Numbered from the stretch's first letter, positions 12,553-24,861 are shown. The stretch is DNA of 64,000 nucleotides from Tetradesmus obliquus (GCA_030272155.1 CP126199.1:124001-188000), one strand, 5' to 3'. Notes: generated by a model from the sequence alone, not told the origin. Numbers and translations are program-made.

Positions 12553-14626
12553 CGCGGCAGCAGAAGCGCACAGCCACTGTCAGTGACTACGGCGACGACT
12601 ATGACAGCCAGCCAGTCAGCAACGGACCTGCGCCTACACCTGCAGCAGCTGCAGTACCTGCGGCACCCACCTATGCCCCTGCCACCACAGCAGCAGCACC
12701 AGCAGCACCAGGTGCAGCAGCAGCAGCAGCAGCAGCAGCAGCCGACGACGCCGCGGAGTCGCTGCTGCTGCCTGGCTACAGCGTGGGCCGCGTGGTGGGC
12801 GAGGGCGGCTTCTGTCAGGTGCGGCTGGCCACGCACCACCTCAGCCGCCGCAAGGTCGCGGTCAAGGTCATCGACAAAACCAAGCTGTCTGATGCCAACG
12901 AGGCCAGCCGCATCCAGCGCGAGATCCGCGTGCTCAAGCGCCTCAACCACGCCGCTATCATCAGGCTGTTTGAGGTGCTGGAGGCGGGGCCGCGGCTGTT
13001 TTTGGTGATGGAGTATGCGCCTGCTGGCAGCCTGCTGGACTACGTGCGGGGGCGCAAGCGGCTGGGCGAGGGCGAGGCGGCCTTCTTCCTGCAGCAGATC
13101 GTGGCGGGGCTGCAGTACTGCCACGACAATGAGGTGCGCAGTGGGGCCACACTACAGTGGGGCTGGATGCATGTCAGGGCTGCTGTGAACTTGGCTCTTG
13201 TTGCCCAGGGGCTCGCTGCAGCACAGTGTGTGGCGTGACCTGCCTTGTTGACAGACATGTTGTCCACCTGCTGTGCGTCCAGTCCCGAGCTGCTCACACA
13301 TGCGCTGCCTGCCTGCGTGCCCTGTCCCATCCCTCCCCCGCTGCCAGGTGGTGCACCGCGACATCAAGCTGGAGAACATCCTGCTGGACGCCACCAACAA
13401 CATGAAGCTCATCGACTTCGGGCTGGCGGCCTTCTACGCCCCGGGCAAGAAGCTGCGCGTGCACTGCGGCTCCCCCAGCTACGCCGCGCCCGAGATCGTG
13501 GCGCGCAAGCTGTACGAGGGGCCGCCTGTTGACGTGTGGAGCCTGGGCGTGGTGCTGTTTGCAATGATGGCGGGCTTCCTGCCCTTCCACTCGCCCACAG
13601 GCAACAAGCAGGTGCGGCAGGCGGCTAGCAGGCTAGCAGGCCGTGAATATGGCAGGCTGGCAAGCTGACAGTTTTCCTTGGCATAATGATGAGCCTTCAC
13701 CATTTGCTGTTTCATCAGTGCTTTCATGTGCCTGTTTTGCTCGGCACCTGCTGCGACTTCCACCCCTATCGCCTGACACTTGTGCCAATCAACCGCACCT
13801 GACCCGCCCCTGCAGGAGCTGTGCCAGAAGATCATGGCGGGCAGCTACAACGCGCCCAACTGGCTCAGCCCGGCCGCCAAGGACCTGCTGGCGCGCATGC
13901 TCACCGTGGACCCGGAGCGTCGCATCAGCCTGGCAGAGGTGGCCCAGCACCCCTGGACGCGCGGCAGCGGCCCAGCCTGGGAGATGCCGTCCGTTAACTG
14001 CTACAGCGCGCCAGCTGTGGTGCAGGGGCCCGGCGGTGCAGGTGAGGCTGCTGCTGCGAGAGAGGGGGGTGGAGGACTAGTGCAGGTTGTGTTGTAACTG
14101 CGCAGCTTCTTAAGGCTCCACGTGCACGTCCAGCTTGTTGGGAGCGCTGTTATGAGTGCGCATGGTTGCTGCTTGTTGAAACGACGCGCAGCACGCTTGC
14201 TGTGACGCATAATCACCTTGTATTGTAACCTTGTGTGCTGCTGCCTGCGTGTCTGCAGAGGAGGTGGCGGCTGACGCAGCCATCCTGGCGGACCTGGAGT
14301 CGCACGGCTACCCGCGCGCAGCCACGCTGCGCTACCTGGCAGCAGGCGAGGCCAACTACGTGACGGCCTGCTACTACCTGCTGGCCGAGGCCAAAGCAGA
14401 GGCGGCGCGCAAGCTGCTGCCTGCCAAGCCCTGGCCCTTCCAGCCTGTGGTGGTGCACAGCAGCAGGAGCAGCAGCAGCAGGACGGCACATCGGACATCT
14501 GCGACGGCAGCAGCAGCAGCTGGCGCAGACGCAGGCGGCAGCCGGCCCAGCACTACTGCTGCGCAGGCAGCAGCTGCATACGCGGGGGCTGCTGCTGGCA
14601 GGCAAGCAGCAGTGGCAGTGGCATGA
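8553..14626 (+). CDS. AMPK/SNF1-related Ser/Thr protein kinase with huge Q/S/A-rich N-terminus and UBA-like tail (5' incomplete)
   Basis: Exons 8553-8900, 9133-9410, 9630-13133, 13348-13611, 13816-14041 and 14259-14626 join with matching phases to about 1,660 codons. The first 1,250 or so residues are low-complexity Gln, Ser and Ala. The kinase domain begins near GYSVGRVVGEGGFCQV (glycine loop), followed by VAVKVIDK (ATP lysine), HRDIKLEN (catalytic loop, at the start of exon 13348), DFGLAAF, GSPSYAAPE and DVWSLGVVL. After the kinase comes EEVAADAAILADLESHGY...YYLL, which looks like the UBA-type autoinhibitory domain of AMPK, SNF1 and MARK kinases. Oddly, the activation-loop Thr that LKB1-type kinases phosphorylate (LRTSCGSP in AMPK) is LRVHCGSP here. 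The true start lies upstream of 8553. Confidence 0.85.
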
Positions 14627-15710
14627 GTGGCTGCAGGCACTTTGATCCATGAATGTTTGAGTAACGCACATATGAATGCTTGGACAACCAAAACGATATA
14701 GGTGAAATGTTATTTCCCCAAATGAGGAACCGAGCTGCGAGTGCACGGTGTCAAAGTGCGCAATGAGAGCAAATAATCTCTTCAGCAGGTTGGAGCATGG
14801 GTGGCACAATGCCCGCAGCACTGCCGGGTGGCCATTTTTACTACATAGTTTGAGTTCGGCTGTGACTTTCGGGCTGGTTTGTATGTCCTTGTCAAAGTGG
14901 TGATCGTAGTGCAGCGCTGCGTGCCCCCCTGGGTATGGCTGTTGCATGTGCAGGACTGGTAGGCTTTGTGTAGGCAGGTAGAGCGTGTCTGCAATGTGAA
15001 ACTCAACCTTTTTGTGCACTTCAGGCAGCTGTCAGCGTGCTAGAAGATACTCAAGCTGCATCTCTGGATGCACACAGCAGTGTGCAGCACAGCCTGAATC
15101 GTGAATTGTGATTCCAGGCAGCGCCAGGGGTGTTTGATGCATGGTGCCTGCAAGGCAGCAAGCTAGCGGTATGATTTGTGGTGTGGGTGCAATTCGTGGC
15201 CCCTGGCAGTAGCAATCTCATATCACTGATCAAGCTGCCAGAGTTAAACATAAACCATCCACATAACACTCATGTAAACGGCATGAGATGTGTGCTGCTC
15301 CTGCTGGTGCAGCGCCTCCTTGCAAGCGGCAGGCGGGCAAGCCATGGCAGCGGCCAGGAGGCAGCAGCCAAGGGCATGGGTAGGCAGGGGGACAAATGGT
15401 GATATAAACGGCAGCGAACGGAACGTCACAGAGGAAACAGCACCTTACATAGCAGGTGGCACGTCGTCCAACTATATCACAGCAACCAGCAGTACAGGAT
15501 ATCTGAACCTCAACCGCAGTCAGCATGGCATACAAGGTGCAGCATCTGGCTGCGTGCCATGAGCATCACAATGGAATGCTGCTAAAATGCAGGTTGTGCA
15601 GCCCCACGCAGCTACAGCTGCAGCTTCCATGGCACACACTGCACCTTTCAACCACATTGCATCTGTGGCAGAAGCTTGCGCCTGCTGTGCATGCACACCA
15701 CCACAGCCCC
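14627..15710. other. convergent 3' flanks, no gene seen
   Basis: This lies between the stops of the kinase (+) and the putative zipper regulator (-). Only short frames without domains are present. 14640-15050 is less CAG-rich than the genes around it. Confidence 0.5.
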
Positions 15711-18248
15711 TCACCTGTGCATCTTGTAGCCCTCTGCTGACAGCATTGATATGAAACTGCTGCATGCTGCTACTGCTGCTACTGCTGCTGTCGCGCTGTG
15801 CATGCTGCTGCTGTCCGCACCGCATGCTGCTGCAGTACTGCCGCTGTGCTCTGCAGTAACCCGTGCACTGTCACTGAAGCTGTTGCTGCCGCTGCCGCCA
15901 GCAGCAGTGCTGCCGCCAGCAGCAGCGTTGCCGCCTGGCTGCTGCAGCTGCAGCTGCCGCATGCCCAGTAGCACCGGCTCCAGCAGCTGGCGGAACACTG
16001 CGCAGCCGTCAGCGATCTGCTGCTTCTGCGTTGCGCTCAGTCCCAATTGCCGCACAGCACGAATGTGGTCCTGTAAGCTGGGCTCCTGCAGCAGCAGCAG
16101 CAGCAGCAGCGCGCCAGAATCAGACGCAATAGACATGCAGAGAAGTGAAGCGCGCAGCGCCAGGTGCAGCGGGAAGAAGCATGTGACATGTGCTGTATGG
16201 CTCCTGGGCAGCAGTGTTTGTTGCATGATGTGCAGCATGAGCGGCAGCCTGCGCAGGATATGATTGCGTGCCAGCTGGCAGGCCCTGCAGGGCCTGCTGT
16301 GTTCCGCTGGGCGTACGCACCGGCAGCAATGGCTGTGACATGTCGGCGTGGTTTGCCAGCACAGTGACGCACATCAAGATGCCCCGCTGCAGCTGCGCAA
16401 GCGTCACATACTTGTTCGCCAGCCTGTGCAAGGTGGCAGAGGACAGAGAGGCGGGCACACAGGTACAGGGACAAGCAGAAGGCATGGTGTCTGAGTTGCA
16501 TGCCTGTTAAGGGGAAGTGCAGGGCAGTTGAGGGCGGCAGGGCGTTATCCACTGCTGCGTAGCGGATAATTACAGCCAAAGAATGCAGCCGTTGCAGTGC
16601 AATAAAGCATGGGCTGGCCATCAGGTGCACTTGGATGACACCCGCAGGCACGCTGCACATCAACAGCATGCTGCCAACTTCATGCAACTCTGCAAGTCTA
16701 CAAAGCCATCATCAGCGTCAGTTACACTGGAAACACGTCCATGTGTAGCTGCTGATGCCCGAGCTGCACTCTGCCGCGCACCTGTCAAACGCAGCGCGTA
16801 TGTTTTGCCACGGCGTGAGGTCTGTTGGTGGCCAGCTGTTGGCCCTGCCTGCACATGCTGCTGCTGCTGCTGCTGGCTGCTGCTGCGCTGCCTTGTACAG
16901 TGCCAGGTTGAGAGACAGCTCCCGCACGATCTCGTTGTAGACCTTGGACACGTCCTGCATGCTCATGTCTGCGGCACCTGCATGCAGCCATTGGGCAGAA
17001 GCACACGTGCAAGGGACCACACACATTTCACAAAAAGATGTGATGCCGCTGGTATGTGCCTGGTGTTTCCCAGCAGCTTGATGCAAGCTTATGCCGTGGT
17101 GCATGACCAGCCATGCACGACGCACAGCTGCAGAAATGCAAACAAATGGTCGACAGGCAGCTGTCAATGCTGCGTCCGTGCATGCTGCGTCAGCGCGCAA
17201 GGTAAGCTGGCGACACTGTCTGGAAGCAGCGGCGGCATTTTGCGCAAGCTGGACAACATGGCACAGCAGTGCACCTTACAACCCCATGGTGGGCTGCTCC
17301 CACCTGGGTATGGAGGCATGGCAAAGCTGCGCCTGAAAAAATACAGCAAGTTGTCATCCGGCGCCACAGTCGGCTCCTGCTGCTGACCCTCAGGCCAGCC
17401 AGCAGCCGCAGGTGCAGGGCCGCTGCCGCTCATGTCACTGGAGATGTGGATGATGTCGCTGCTGCTGCCAGAATGCTGACGCCTGACAGCAGATGTGCAG
17501 ACTGCTGCTGCTACTGCGCCAGCAGCTCCCTCAGCAAATGGCAGCTCCTGATCCTGCTGCTGCTGCTGCTGCTGCTGCCAGCATTGCGGCTCTGTGCTGC
17601 CAACGCCGACTGTGCCACACCATAACTGTGGTCTGGCCTCCTGCTGCTGCTGCTGCTGCTGCTGCATGAGCGCCTGGGGCAGGTCAGGCTCACATGCGCC
17701 GACGAAGTGAATGGCTGTTTTGGTTTGTAGCTGTTGCAGCAGCAGCAGCTCCTCCGCGGAAAACTGCGCTGTGTCTGATGCCAGCATCAGCCCCTCTTGC
17801 TGCTGCTGCTGCTGCTCCCCGTCTAGCCCAGGAAGCACTGCCCACGCGTTGCATTCTTGGTGCCGCAGCCATGTCAGCTCTTGGCAGAAGGCCTGCAGTA
17901 TGGCTTCCCTGATGATGCATGCAGCAGCAGCAATGTTAGCAGCAGCAGGTGTGGGCAGCATTCCTGGGAAAAGGGGGGGCGCCAGCTGCCGCACAGCCTG
18001 CAATGCACCCTCTTCCAGAGTCTAGAGCTGCCATAACTCGGAAATCAGCGAGCCTTGCTGGCAGCAACGGGGATGCTGGCACTGTATGCTGCAGAGGGCT
18101 GTACATCTGCCAGAGCTGCTGCTGCCAAAACCAACATCTGCGGTGCTCACCTTGCAAGCAGCTGCCTATTCTCCTCTTCCAGCTTTCTAGCCTGCGATCT
18201 CCTATAGCTGAGATGCTTCTGCAGCTTCAGCATCAGGACCTTGTCCAT
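15711..18248 (-). CDS. putative leucine-zipper transcriptional regulator (bZIP-like), 5' part uncertain
   Basis: Minus-strand exons 16977-16782, 16423-16321 and 16085-15711 join in phase. A preceding Gln-rich exon ends at 17304 (phase 1, PPYPG joined to AADMSMQDV). A further exon, 18248-18151, encodes MDKVLMLKLQKHLSYRRSQA then RKLEEENRQLLA, a basic stretch followed by a heptad-like segment. Its phase-2 end does not match the phase-0 acceptors near 18024, so a small exon is missing from the model. The C-terminal part (TPWQNIRAAFDR, LANKYVTLAQLQRG, LQDHIRAVRQLGLSATQKQQ) resembles the region after the zipper in some algal and plant bZIP factors, from memory only. A plain coiled-coil protein is the alternative. 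Confidence 0.5.
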
Positions 18249-19138
18249 TTGCGCCTGCTGCTGTACGCAGGAACAGTGCCGTGCTCTCCAGAATGAGGGA
18301 GCTGCTTCAACCCAGGGCGTCAAATCGACGAACCACATCGGTCGAAGTGTCTTGTGACCTGTAGCTCCTAGATGGCATTAGAAGATACGAAAGGAAACTT
18401 CACCTGAAATTAGTCAGATCTACAGCAGATATGGTGTGAGGCGTGCACCGTGTGGTCGGGTAATCTCACGTAGTATGGTACTGGAGACTCCAAAGTAAAA
18501 TCGCTGAACGAGCTTAGCTTCAAGAAAGAACGTCCAAAAACATTGAACGTGTCTAAACAATAATAAACTTTTTTTCACGGAACGTACGCAGCGTGAGGCG
18601 CTGCTTCCTTGACTTGTAATCTCAAGCACGTGCTCAGCACTGCTGACTGGCACAGTGTGAGATCCACTACCGTAGTGCCAAGCAGGTGCCAAGACCGGTT
18701 CGCGCAAAGGAGATTAGATGCGCAAAAATAAGTTCACGATAAAGTCTCTCTACTTCAAGCAGTCCCGGACCTAGGCTGCAGGCCTGCAGGTCCAGGACTG
18801 CTTGAATAGCAACGGTTGCTATGACAGCCATAGCTTTCTTTTGAGCCGCAAGCAAGACTGCAATGTTGTTTTCCACAGCCACAAAGTGACGAAGCATGTG
18901 GGTGTGTTTTGACCTGCTCAAGAGACGGCAAGCGGACGGCTAGGTCAGGTGCAGGTGAGCCAAGCACAGCTGCAATCGCCGAGCTGTCATGTAGCAGGAT
19001 TGGGGTTCTGGCTGAGTTCAAATGCTGCACGCTGGGGTGAACAAGGAGCCTATAAGTAGAACTGGTAGTCGCAACAGGCGTTGGATGATATCACGTTGTT
19101 GCTGCCGGTGGCCTGCTCATGTTGCGTGCTCAACCGTG
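18249..19138. other. divergent intergenic region
   Basis: The region lies between the zipper-like gene (-) and the aprataxin fusion (+) and probably holds both promoters and 5' UTRs. The small minus-strand frames at 18420-19030 have no domain and no supported splicing. I see no defined promoter motif. Confidence 0.4.
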
Positions 19139-19629
19139 ATGCCCTTCGTCATGCTGCTGCCCACGACTCTGCAGAGACGAGTGATTCCAGACGGAGGGAC
19201 TTGTCACGTTGGGCGCGATGATTTGAAGCTCACAAAGCTGCCGGCAGCCACGTACATGTTCGTGAGCAGGTGAGCTACTGCTGCTTCAACTGCTACTGCT
19301 GCTACAACTGACTTTGCATAGGGATGGGCAGACGTAATGCTTGGGGTTTTAGCAGCACCTAAACGTACCTGGATTCTATGCAGGCAGCAGTGCACGTTGC
19401 GTCAGCACGGCGACAAACAGGTGGGTTGGGTGCAGCAGTTCTTTCTTGCCTGGAGGCAGCACAGAATTAGTTCAGCCCATAACCATATGTAATAGTGCAG
19501 CCAGCTTGCAACCACAACGAAGCCATCCCATGGTTGATCATGTTGCCAAATCACTCTTTTGATGTGCACTGCATGCACTGCATACTGCAAGTTGCCCTGA
19601 TGCCTGCTGTGCTCACATGTGATGAGGAC

Positions 19630-19675
<46 letters not shown>

Positions 19676-22468
19676 CTGCTGTGCAACCAGGTGGAGCTGG
19701 TGCACACAGGTGCCGGCAACCCGACGCTGGTGCTGCGGCCCAACCAGCAGCCTCAGGTGCTGAAGCAAGGTGCGCTGCTGCACATGGCGCCTGTGCATGC
19801 TGCTGCTGCAGAATGTATGTCTACACACAGCCCCTGCATGCTGCAGCACCGCACACAACGCCGATTGTACTTGCTCCGCCGCTGCTGCGTATGCCACTGC
19901 CGACGGCCGCAGGTGAACGTGCTGTGCTGGCACCCGGTGACAGCTTCTCACTCATTGCCACCAAGCCTGAGGCAGCGATTCAGCTACTGTGGGAGGAGCC
20001 AACACCACAGCAGCAGCAGCAGCAACAGCAGCAGCAGGAAGCACCAAGCCGACAGTTGCAGCAGCAGCAGGGACGCACACAGGCAGCAGTGCAGCGTGAG
20101 CAGCCTGCAGTTGCAGAGGCAGCACAGCAAGCTGCAGGAACGGATGGTGCTGCTGCTGCATCAGCCCCTGCTGCCGCTGCATCAGCCCCAGCTAGCGCCG
20201 GCAAGAGCACTGCACTTCAAGGGCGCCCTGCTGCTGCTGCTGCTGCTGCTGCTGCGCGTGCTCCGGCAAAGCCTGCTGCAGCCAGCGCCCGCACAGGCCA
20301 AGCCAAAGGGGGTCCAGCAGGCAAACTGAAGCAGCCAGCAGCAGCTGCAGCAGCAGCAACAGCAGCTGGGGGCGGTGCCGATGCAGCCAAGGCAGCAGCC
20401 AAGGCCGCCAAGGCAGCAGCAGCCAAGGCGCAAGCGGCAGCAGCAAATGCAGCAAAGGCGGCTGCAGGCGTGGCGGCAGCAGCTGCTGCTGGCCACCGTC
20501 CCGTGATGCTGCTGCTGGTGGGGATGCCGGGGTCAGGTGCGCAGGAGGCTGCTGGCACATCCTGCAGCGACATCAGCGGCGGCAGCAACATCTGCACGAA
20601 CAGCAGCAGTGGCCGCAGGTGGAAGACGCACTGTGTGTGTGCATGTGCGCATCATGTAGCACAAGCCAGGGGTTTGCTCTCATTGTGTGCAGGTCTTGCC
20701 ACAGCGTCAGGCCTGTGAGCTGGCTGCCTGGCTGGATAAGGATGATATCATTGCAGTGGTGACGCTTTACTGCTCCCTTCAACAGCCTTATAGGTGTCTG
20801 TGTGCCCCTCCACCAACAGCTGCATCCAAGCACCATCTTGCTTGCTGTGCTGCTGCTGCCGCCTCCTGCAACCCCTGCAGGCAAGTCCACGTTTGCTGCT
20901 GAGCTGGCCGCCCGCAGCAGCCGCAGCTGGGCACGTGTCAACCAGGACACCATCAGGACCGGCAAGCGCGGCGACAGGCAGGCCTGCGTGGCAGCAGCAG
21001 CAGCAGCACTGGCGGGCGGGCGCAGCGTGGCGATTGACAGGTGAGCTTTGAGCACAGCGGCAGGTGCAGGGTGGCTTCAGGTAGCATGCAGTGCGTAGTA
21101 TCCGGGCAGTTGCGTTGTGGTCACTGGTTTGCAAGCAAATGCGCAGAGCGGCAGGCTGCTGCTGCAGTTGCAGCAGGTGGCATGCTGTCCCATCTGCCGC
21201 TCAGCACACAGCCCTCTGCTGCTGGTTTCCACAGCCTGTTGCCGCCTGCCTTGTCACCAGGCCTCACATCTTGCTGCACTGCCTCCACTGCTTGTACACA
21301 CTGCTACCACCGCCCCTCCCAGGTGCAACGTTGACGTGGGCCAGCGGGCCGACTTTGTTGCACTTGCAGCGGCAGCAGGGGCTGCCTGCCACTGCCTGGT
21401 GCTGGGCCTGCCTCAGGCGCTGTGCCTGGAGCGGGCTGCTGGCCGCAAGGGGCACGAGGGAGGCGTGGAGGGAAAAGGGGCTGCACGTGTTGTGGGGCAG
21501 ATGGCTGCACAGCTGAAGAAAGCAGGTGAGAGGGGTTGGTCTGCGTAAGTTGCGCGCTGCGTGCCTTTTTCGGACGTGCTTGAAAAGGATTTATGTTACT
21601 TATCATCCAGTGCCTTGCAGCATCTGGTGGGCTTGCATAATCTTGCCCTCAGCCCACTGCTTGTGAAGCAAGGGGCATGTAGGGCAGGGGTGCTGCACGT
21701 GTGGTGGGGCAGATGGCCGCGCAACTCAAGGAAGCAGCTGAGGGCTTGGGCTGTGTGTAGTGCGCTGCGTCCCTTTGTCCTACAGGTGCATGTAGAGGCT
21801 TGGCGTTGCACATGTCATCGAGTGCATTGCAGCAGCTATTGAGCATGCACATTCTCGCCTTTGTCGCATTGCGGGTGAAGCATACCAGACAACCCTTCAC
21901 TGCACCCTCCCTCTGCGCTGCTGCGCCTGGCCAGGCCTGCCATCTGCCGCTGAGGGCTTCCAGGGCGTCACTGCCTGCAGCAGCCCAGCGCAGGTGGCGG
22001 CAGCACTTCAGCAGTGGACCGCGGCTGATGTTGGCGTGCCCAAGGAGGCAGCAGGCACCAGCCATGCAGCAGCAGCAGCGGCAGCGGCAGCGGCAGCAGC
22101 AGAGGAGCCACCCACCAAACGTGCCAGAACTGACAGCAGCAGCGGCAGCGACAATGACCACAGCTGCGGCAGCCCTGCTGCTGCTGCAGCTGATGCAGGG
22201 AAGGGTGGCCAGACCCCACCAGCTAGCAAAAGCAGCCCTGCTGCTGCTGCTGCTGCAGCAGGGAGGGGTGGCCAGAACCCACCAGCAAGCAAAAGCAGCC
22301 CTGCTGCTGCTGCTGCTGCTGCAGCAGGGAGGGGTGGCCAGAACCCACCAGCTAGCAAAAGCAGCCCTGCTTCTGGACCCAACGCCTTTGCAGCGCTGAT
22401 GCGTGGGGCCAAGGAGCAGCAGCAGCAGGCCAAGCAGCAGCCGTCACCTGCAGGCAAGAGCATCAAAC

Positions 22469-22508
<40 letters not shown>

Positions 22509-23184
22509 GCCAGCTGCTGGTGGTGGCTGGAGCACCATCCTGTCAGGCATTGCAACAGACCCTGAGCGCCACCGCAGTAGTCAAACCATTTGGCATGTTG
22601 ATGACACTGTGGTGGGCATCCTAGACAAGTACCCCAAGGCGCGGCACCATGCTCTGCTGCTGGCGCGGCAGCAGGACCTGCACCGGGCCAGCCAGCTGGG
22701 GCCACAGCACCTGCCGCTGCTGCTGCATATGCGGCAGCTGTCGCTGGGCTGGATCCAGCAGCAGCAGCAGCAGCAGCAGGCTGCAGGCCTGCAGTCAGGC
22801 CAGCAGCATCAAGCTAATGAGCAGCAGCAGCAGCAGTTACATCTACAGCAGCAGCAGCAGCAGCAGCAGCAGTCCGTGCCTGCCGGCTGGCAGCTGGGCT
22901 TCCACAGCGTGCCCAGCATGGCGCAGCTTCACCTGCACATCATCAGCACCGACTTTGACTCGCCCTGCCTCAAGACCAAGCGCCACTGGAACAGCTTCAC
23001 CACAAAGTTCTTCCTGGGGTTAGATGATGTGGTGGCTGCGCTGCAGGGCCCGGCTGGCGCTGTGGCTGTGGATGCTGCTGCTGCTGAGGCGCTGTTGAAG
23101 CAGGGGCTGGCCTGCCACAGGTGTGGGAAGGGCCTGCGGACCATGCCTGCACTGAAGGAGCACCTGCGCAGCTGCGGCTGTTAA
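19139..23184 (+). CDS. APTX: FHA - polynucleotide-kinase P-loop - aprataxin HIT - zinc-finger fusion (DNA strand-break repair)
   Basis: Exons 19139-19269, 19384-19420, 19691-19769, 19913-20536, 20881-21040, 21323-21525 and 21989-23184 give 809 residues with consistent phases. Residues 1 to about 115 form an FHA domain (HVGRDDLKL at 23-31, FVSRQQCTL across the exon 1/2 join). An Ala/Gln-rich linker follows. GMPGSGKST (about 286-294, across a phase-1 join) is a Walker A motif, and NQDTIRTG plus the rest of exons 5-6 resemble the PNKP kinase domain. The C-terminus is aprataxin-like: SMAQLHLHIIS with DFDSPCLK and KRHWNSF, then a C-x2-C-x12-H-x3-C finger ending at the stop. Aprataxin removes AMP from abortive ligation ends; PNKP phosphorylates 5' DNA ends. 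Gln replaces the first His of the triad. A poly-Q stretch interrupts the HIT domain. The exon 7 acceptor was chosen by phase and is least certain. Confidence 0.85.
19634..19669 (+). repeat. CTG run upstream of an aprataxin acceptor
   Basis: About twelve CTG triplets lie about 20 bases before the acceptor at 19690, where a polypyrimidine tract would be expected. The same placement occurs in other introns of the window. Confidence 0.8.
21445..21890 (+). repeat. APTX: tandem duplication of aprataxin exon 6 end plus donor region
   Basis: A unit of about 220 bp covering the last 80 bases of exon 6 and the start of intron 6 (21445-21666) is repeated, diverged, from 21667. The copy still reads as a near match of VVGQMAAQLKKAG, but its donor has changed from GTGAG to CTGAG and a stop follows soon after, so it is probably intronic. 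Confidence 0.75.
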
Positions 23185-23633
23185 TCTGCATGAGATTGCA
23201 GTTGTGAAGTGATGTGAAGTTTTGGTGTGGCTTGAAGCTCTGCTGTCGGCAGTGTTGAGTTGTTGGTTGACGGGCATGAACAGCAATCGGGTGACGACAT
23301 GCAGGGTACATTTTGGTCAGACAGGGTTGCTTGCGGCACCAGGTTTGTGGTCGTGCCTGCCTGCCTGTTACTGAGCGTGTACTGTGCCTGCTCAAGTCTT
23401 GTGGGGTCCTTTCTGAAGCATGGGCCTGTGGTTGTTGCTTCTGTCACGACGACCTGTTAGAAACAACCCTTGTCGTTACGTTGGAGTGACTCCCAGAGAG
23501 ATCATGGCCTGTCTAAGTCATGACTGCCTCATTGTCTAAGCTGTGCTAAGTTTTTTAAGTTGCAAAGTTACCGAGGACTTCGCTTGCAGTCACATCTGCC
23601 ATAGCACCAGCAGCAGCAGTCTCAACAGCAGTC

Positions 23634-24644
23634 ATGAACAGGGGCAAGAAGCAGGTAGGCTAGCAGCTCAGCCTAAGACCAGAAATACACCGGTGTGATT
23701 GTTTAAACACTGTTCGTGCGCGCAGTCGCCCTTCATAGGCCGCAGAGTGCCGCTGGTCGATGATGGCGTGCCAATCTTGTATCCCCGCTACCGGGACGTC
23801 TCCGATGTGCTCCTGGTAAGAATACAGCAGTTGAAAGCTTCTTTTAACTTTCAATGTTCAGTTCCACATTGCTGATTCGCTGTTTTTCTTCGCTCCTGCA
23901 GGACGGTGCGTGACAGCAGCAGCAGCCTGGCTGGCAGCAGCCCAGGCTTGTTCAGCTGCAGGCTGTCATGAAGCAGCCAGGCACTGCGCCTGAAGTAGAG
24001 TGTGGAAGTATACTCACGCTTGAGTACGCCACCACCTCAGTTGTAGCGGCAGCTGTGCAGACAGCAGCAGTCAGAGTTTGCTGGCCAGCCTGTCACCTGG
24101 CACCCCAGGCGTGCCCTGCTGCACTGAGCACGGTGCAGGTGCTCCCAGACTTTACAACTGTGCACATAATGTCCATATGCTTGTGTTGATTCGGCTGCAA
24201 TGCCACTGCATGTGTCTCAGCATTGTCCGCTCAGAAGCACATCAAGTCCTGTGCCTGACCTTGTTTCCTTGCATGGGCTTGCTCGCTGCTGGCAGGCACA
24301 GGCAGCAGCAAGAAGCGGCCAGTCCCGGAGCAGCCTGAGCAGGCAGCTGCTGCCAATGGCCATGCGCAACAACCAGCAGCAGCAGCACCAGCAGCAGCAG
24401 AGGCAGCAGCAGCATCTGAGCAGCCAAGGAAGAAGAAGAGCAAGAAGGAGAAGCAGCAGCAGCAGCCACAGGACAAAGTTGCAGCGCCGCAGCCAGCAGC
24501 CGATAAAGCAGATGTAGTAGCCGTGCCGGCTGTGACTCCTGCTGATGAGAGTGAGGAGCAGCACTCGCTGCGCCTGCGCCGTGAGGAGAAGGCGCGCAAA
24601 AAGAAAGAGAAGCAGGCCAAGCGCGCCGCTGAGCTGGCAGCAGA

Positions 24645-24692
<48 letters not shown>

Positions 24693-24828
24693 CGGTGGTG
24701 AGGGTGCTGAGCAAGACAAGCAGCCCGAGCAGCAGCAGCAACAGCAGCAGGCAGATGCAGAAGACAAAGGCAATGCAGAGGAGGCAGCACGCATACGCAG
24801 CGTGCTGGGCTTCACAGAAGGCGGCGCG

Positions 24829-24861
<33 letters not shown>

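Noticed and set aside
12016..13008. Long plus-strand frame in another phase of the kinase exon
   Set aside because: The kinase motifs GEGGFCQV and VAVKVIDK are in the other frame; this one is Ser/Arg/Gln noise.
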